Source: Acidobacteriaceae bacterium (GTDB lineage: Bacteria; Acidobacteriota; Terriglobia; Terriglobales; Acidobacteriaceae). Taken from it: 6,913 bases of DNA. Numbering within the stretch: position 1 is the first letter of the stretch; each line of letters opens with the position of its first letter. The DNA lies in NCBI GenBank assembly GCA_027306745.1, contig DAHUZD010000353.1, forward strand, positions 1 to 6,913, given 5' to 3'. Below are positions 5,722-6,913 of the stretch, in pieces. Position numbers and translations under genes: made by a program. The notes below the pieces were generated by a model. It was not told the DNA's origin, made no database searches, and saw nothing but the letters and a program-made list of their open reading frames with translations.

Positions 5722-6504
5722 ATGCAACTGGAAACGCTTTTGTACGCCGTGCGCGATGGGATGGCCAAGGTCACACTGAATCGTCCGAAGGTGTTGAACG
5801 CGCTGAATCAAGCCATGCTGGGAGAGTTGGAGACGCTCTTCAATGCCATCCGTAACGACAACGCCATCCGCGTAGTGCTGGTCAGCGGCGCGGGTGAAAA
5901 GGCCTTTGCCGCTGGTGCGGACATTCAGGAGTTGGCTGGACTGGGGCAGGAGCAGGGACGGGAGCAGGCACTGCATGGGCAATCTGTTTTTGCGACGATT
6001 GAAAACTGCGGCAAGCCAGTGATTGCGTGCATCCGCGGGTATGCGCTTGGCGGCGGATGTGAGCTGGCGCTGGCTTGCACGCTGCGCATTGCAGACACGA
6101 CGGCGCGCTTGGGGCAGCCAGAAGCGAAGCTGGGCCTGATCCCGGGCTATGGCGGAACGCAGCGGTTGGCGCGGCTGGTTGGACCCGCGGCTGCGCTGCA
6201 AATGATTTTGACCGGGGAGATGATCACTGCCGAAGCGGCTCTGCGCATTGGTCTGGTCAATGAAGTGGTGGCTCCCGAACAGTTGCACGAGCGTGGAGAG
6301 GAACTGGCGCACGCGATGGCGAAGATGGCTCCGCTGGCTGTGCAGAAAAGTTTGGAGGCCGTGCAGCAAGGCCTGGATAGGCCGCTGCGGGAAGCGCTGC
6401 AATTGGAGGCTGCCTTGTTTGGAACCTGCTGCGCTACGGAAGACAAGGCGGAAGGAACGCGTGCATTTTTGGAGAAGCGTCCGCCCGTCTGGCAAGGACG
6501 GTGA
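5722..6504 (+). CDS. Enoyl-CoA hydratase (crotonase family)
   Basis: 260 residues, the standard crotonase length. Enoyl-CoA hydratases add water across the double bond of 2-enoyl-CoA in fatty-acid or related acyl-CoA degradation in the cytosol. The early motif VTLNRPKVLNALN (residues 17-29) and the oxyanion-hole segments KAFAAGADI (60-68) and GYALGGGCELAL (106-117) are intact. Both catalytic glutamates of true hydratases are present: E114 in GGCEL (rat E144 equivalent) and E134 in LGQPE (rat E164 equivalent), 20 residues apart as in the rat enzyme. IPGYGGTQRLARLVG (140-154) follows the family exactly. This supports real hydratase activity rather than an isomerase or hydrolase branch; substrate chain length cannot be read from sequence. 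The gene diverges from ribH across an 89-bp gap with its own promoter and ribosome binding site. No other beta-oxidation gene is visible, so the pathway is uncertain and no symbol is given. Confidence 0.93.
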   Translation: MQLETLLYAVRDGMAKVTLNRPKVLNALNQAMLGELETLFNAIRNDNAIRVVLVSGAGEKAFAAGADIQELAGLGQEQGREQALHGQSVFATIENCGKPVIACIRGYALGGGCELALACTLRIADTTARLGQPEAKLGLIPGYGGTQRLARLVGPAAALQMILTGEMITAEAALRIGLVNEVVAPEQLHERGEELAHAMAKMAPLAVQKSLEAVQQGLDRPLREALQLEAALFGTCCATEDKAEGTRAFLEKRPPVWQGR

Positions 6505-6525
6505 GCCGGTCTGCACCACGCGGGC

Positions 6526-6534
6526 TGGTATTCT
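6526..6534 (+). promoter_or_regulatory. Possible extended -10 before the downstream lipoprotein gene
   Basis: TGGTATTCT has the TGn extension plus TATTCT (4 of 6 to TATAAT), ending 9 nt before the ATG at 6544. It would give an mRNA with only about three leader bases. No -35 and no Shine-Dalgarno are seen, so read-through from the hydratase gene 39 nt upstream is the alternative. Confidence 0.3.
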
Positions 6535-6543
6535 GAATTTGCA

Positions 6544-6913
6544 ATGCAACCCAACTGCAAACAGCATATTTTTTTGGCGGCAGCACTTTCACTGTGCGTG
6601 TTGGCCGCTGTGGGCTGCACCCGCAGCGCAGCCGTTGGCTATGCGCCGCCGTCAGCATCCGCAGTGGCCGATGCGAGCACGGACATCGCGGAGATTCCGC
6701 TGCCAGCAAAAAATACAGTGCTGGCCGTGGGGGATGAGTCGCAATGGCGCAATCCATTTTTGAGCGTGGGAGACAAGATGCTGCTGTTGCGCATCTATTT
6801 GCCCGACGACAACGCCAGCCAACTGGATCGCGGAGGCTTCACACGCTCCAGCAACGCACGCAAGCAGGAGTTGAACATTCGTCTGCGCGATTTGCCGCGA
6901 GCCTTGGCGGCAT
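6544..6913 (+). CDS. Predicted lipoprotein, N-terminal part (runs off the window)
   Basis: An open frame of 123 codons continues to the right edge without a stop, so the protein is partial. The ATG at 6544 is the first in frame after a stop at 6502. It starts MQPNCKQHIF, then a hydrophobic segment LAAALSLCVLAAVGC ending in a lipobox-like A-V-G-C with C25 as the likely lipidated residue. A low-complexity Ala/Ser/Pro linker (about 26-50) follows. After it comes a more ordered part containing IPLPAKNTVLAVGDESQW and NPFLSVGDKMLLLRIYLPDD, then an Arg-rich segment. I do not recognise the family. The codon usage and continuous frame support a real gene, and the lipoprotein signal is the only functional clue. 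It lies 39 nt after the hydratase stop on the same strand and may be co-transcribed. Confidence 0.75.
   Translation, partial: MQPNCKQHIFLAAALSLCVLAAVGCTRSAAVGYAPPSASAVADASTDIAEIPLPAKNTVLAVGDESQWRNPFLSVGDKMLLLRIYLPDDNASQLDRGGFTRSSNARKQELNIRLRDLPRALAA

Noticed and set aside
5680..6567. 295-codon minus-strand open frame opposite the enoyl-CoA hydratase
   Set aside because: Its composition (Gln, Arg, Ser-rich) is that of a reverse shadow of a codon-biased gene. The plus-strand gene has all catalytic motifs, a promoter and a ribosome binding site.

Overview
The window looks like ordinary chromosome of a moderately GC-rich Gram-negative-type bacterium. I place it tentatively in the Acidobacteriota (Terriglobia: Terriglobus, Granulicella or Acidobacterium relatives). 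The reason is a large secreted lipoprotein joining Ig-like (Big_2-like) domains to a propeller-like region, a style common there, sitting among compactly packed housekeeping genes. This placement is an impression from the protein sequences, not a computed result.

Left part (1-1670): the 3' end of rsmA/ksgA (16S rRNA dimethyladenosine transferase) runs rightward and converges on a leftward pair, thiG (thiazole synthase, thiamine synthesis) followed after 14 nt by ruvC (Holliday junction resolvase). About 170 bp separate thiG from the next, divergent gene. That gap holds an imperfect 22-bp palindrome and weak promoter-like sequences.

Middle (1670-4237): one long rightward gene encodes an 855-residue, cysteine-rich predicted lipoprotein with N-terminal Ig-like modules and a C-terminal region resembling a beta-propeller. 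A near-perfect two-way terminator (4254-4285) separates it from the convergent genes.

Right part (4315-6913): a leftward ribH-nusB pair, one base apart, encodes lumazine synthase (riboflavin synthesis) and the antitermination factor NusB. This RibH carries an extra N-terminal domain of about 125 residues that looks like a vicinal oxygen chelate (glyoxalase/VOC) fold, and this is the most unusual point in the window. Divergent from ribH is an enoyl-CoA hydratase gene with a good promoter and ribosome binding site. It is followed by the start of another predicted lipoprotein that runs off the right edge.

The genes are mostly unrelated housekeeping functions (rRNA modification, recombination, two cofactor pathways, transcription, fatty-acid or CoA metabolism) plus two envelope lipoproteins. 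I see no mobile element, CRISPR array, tRNA or rRNA gene, or defence system. Long open frames opposite ruvC, thiG, the big lipoprotein and the hydratase are coding shadows.
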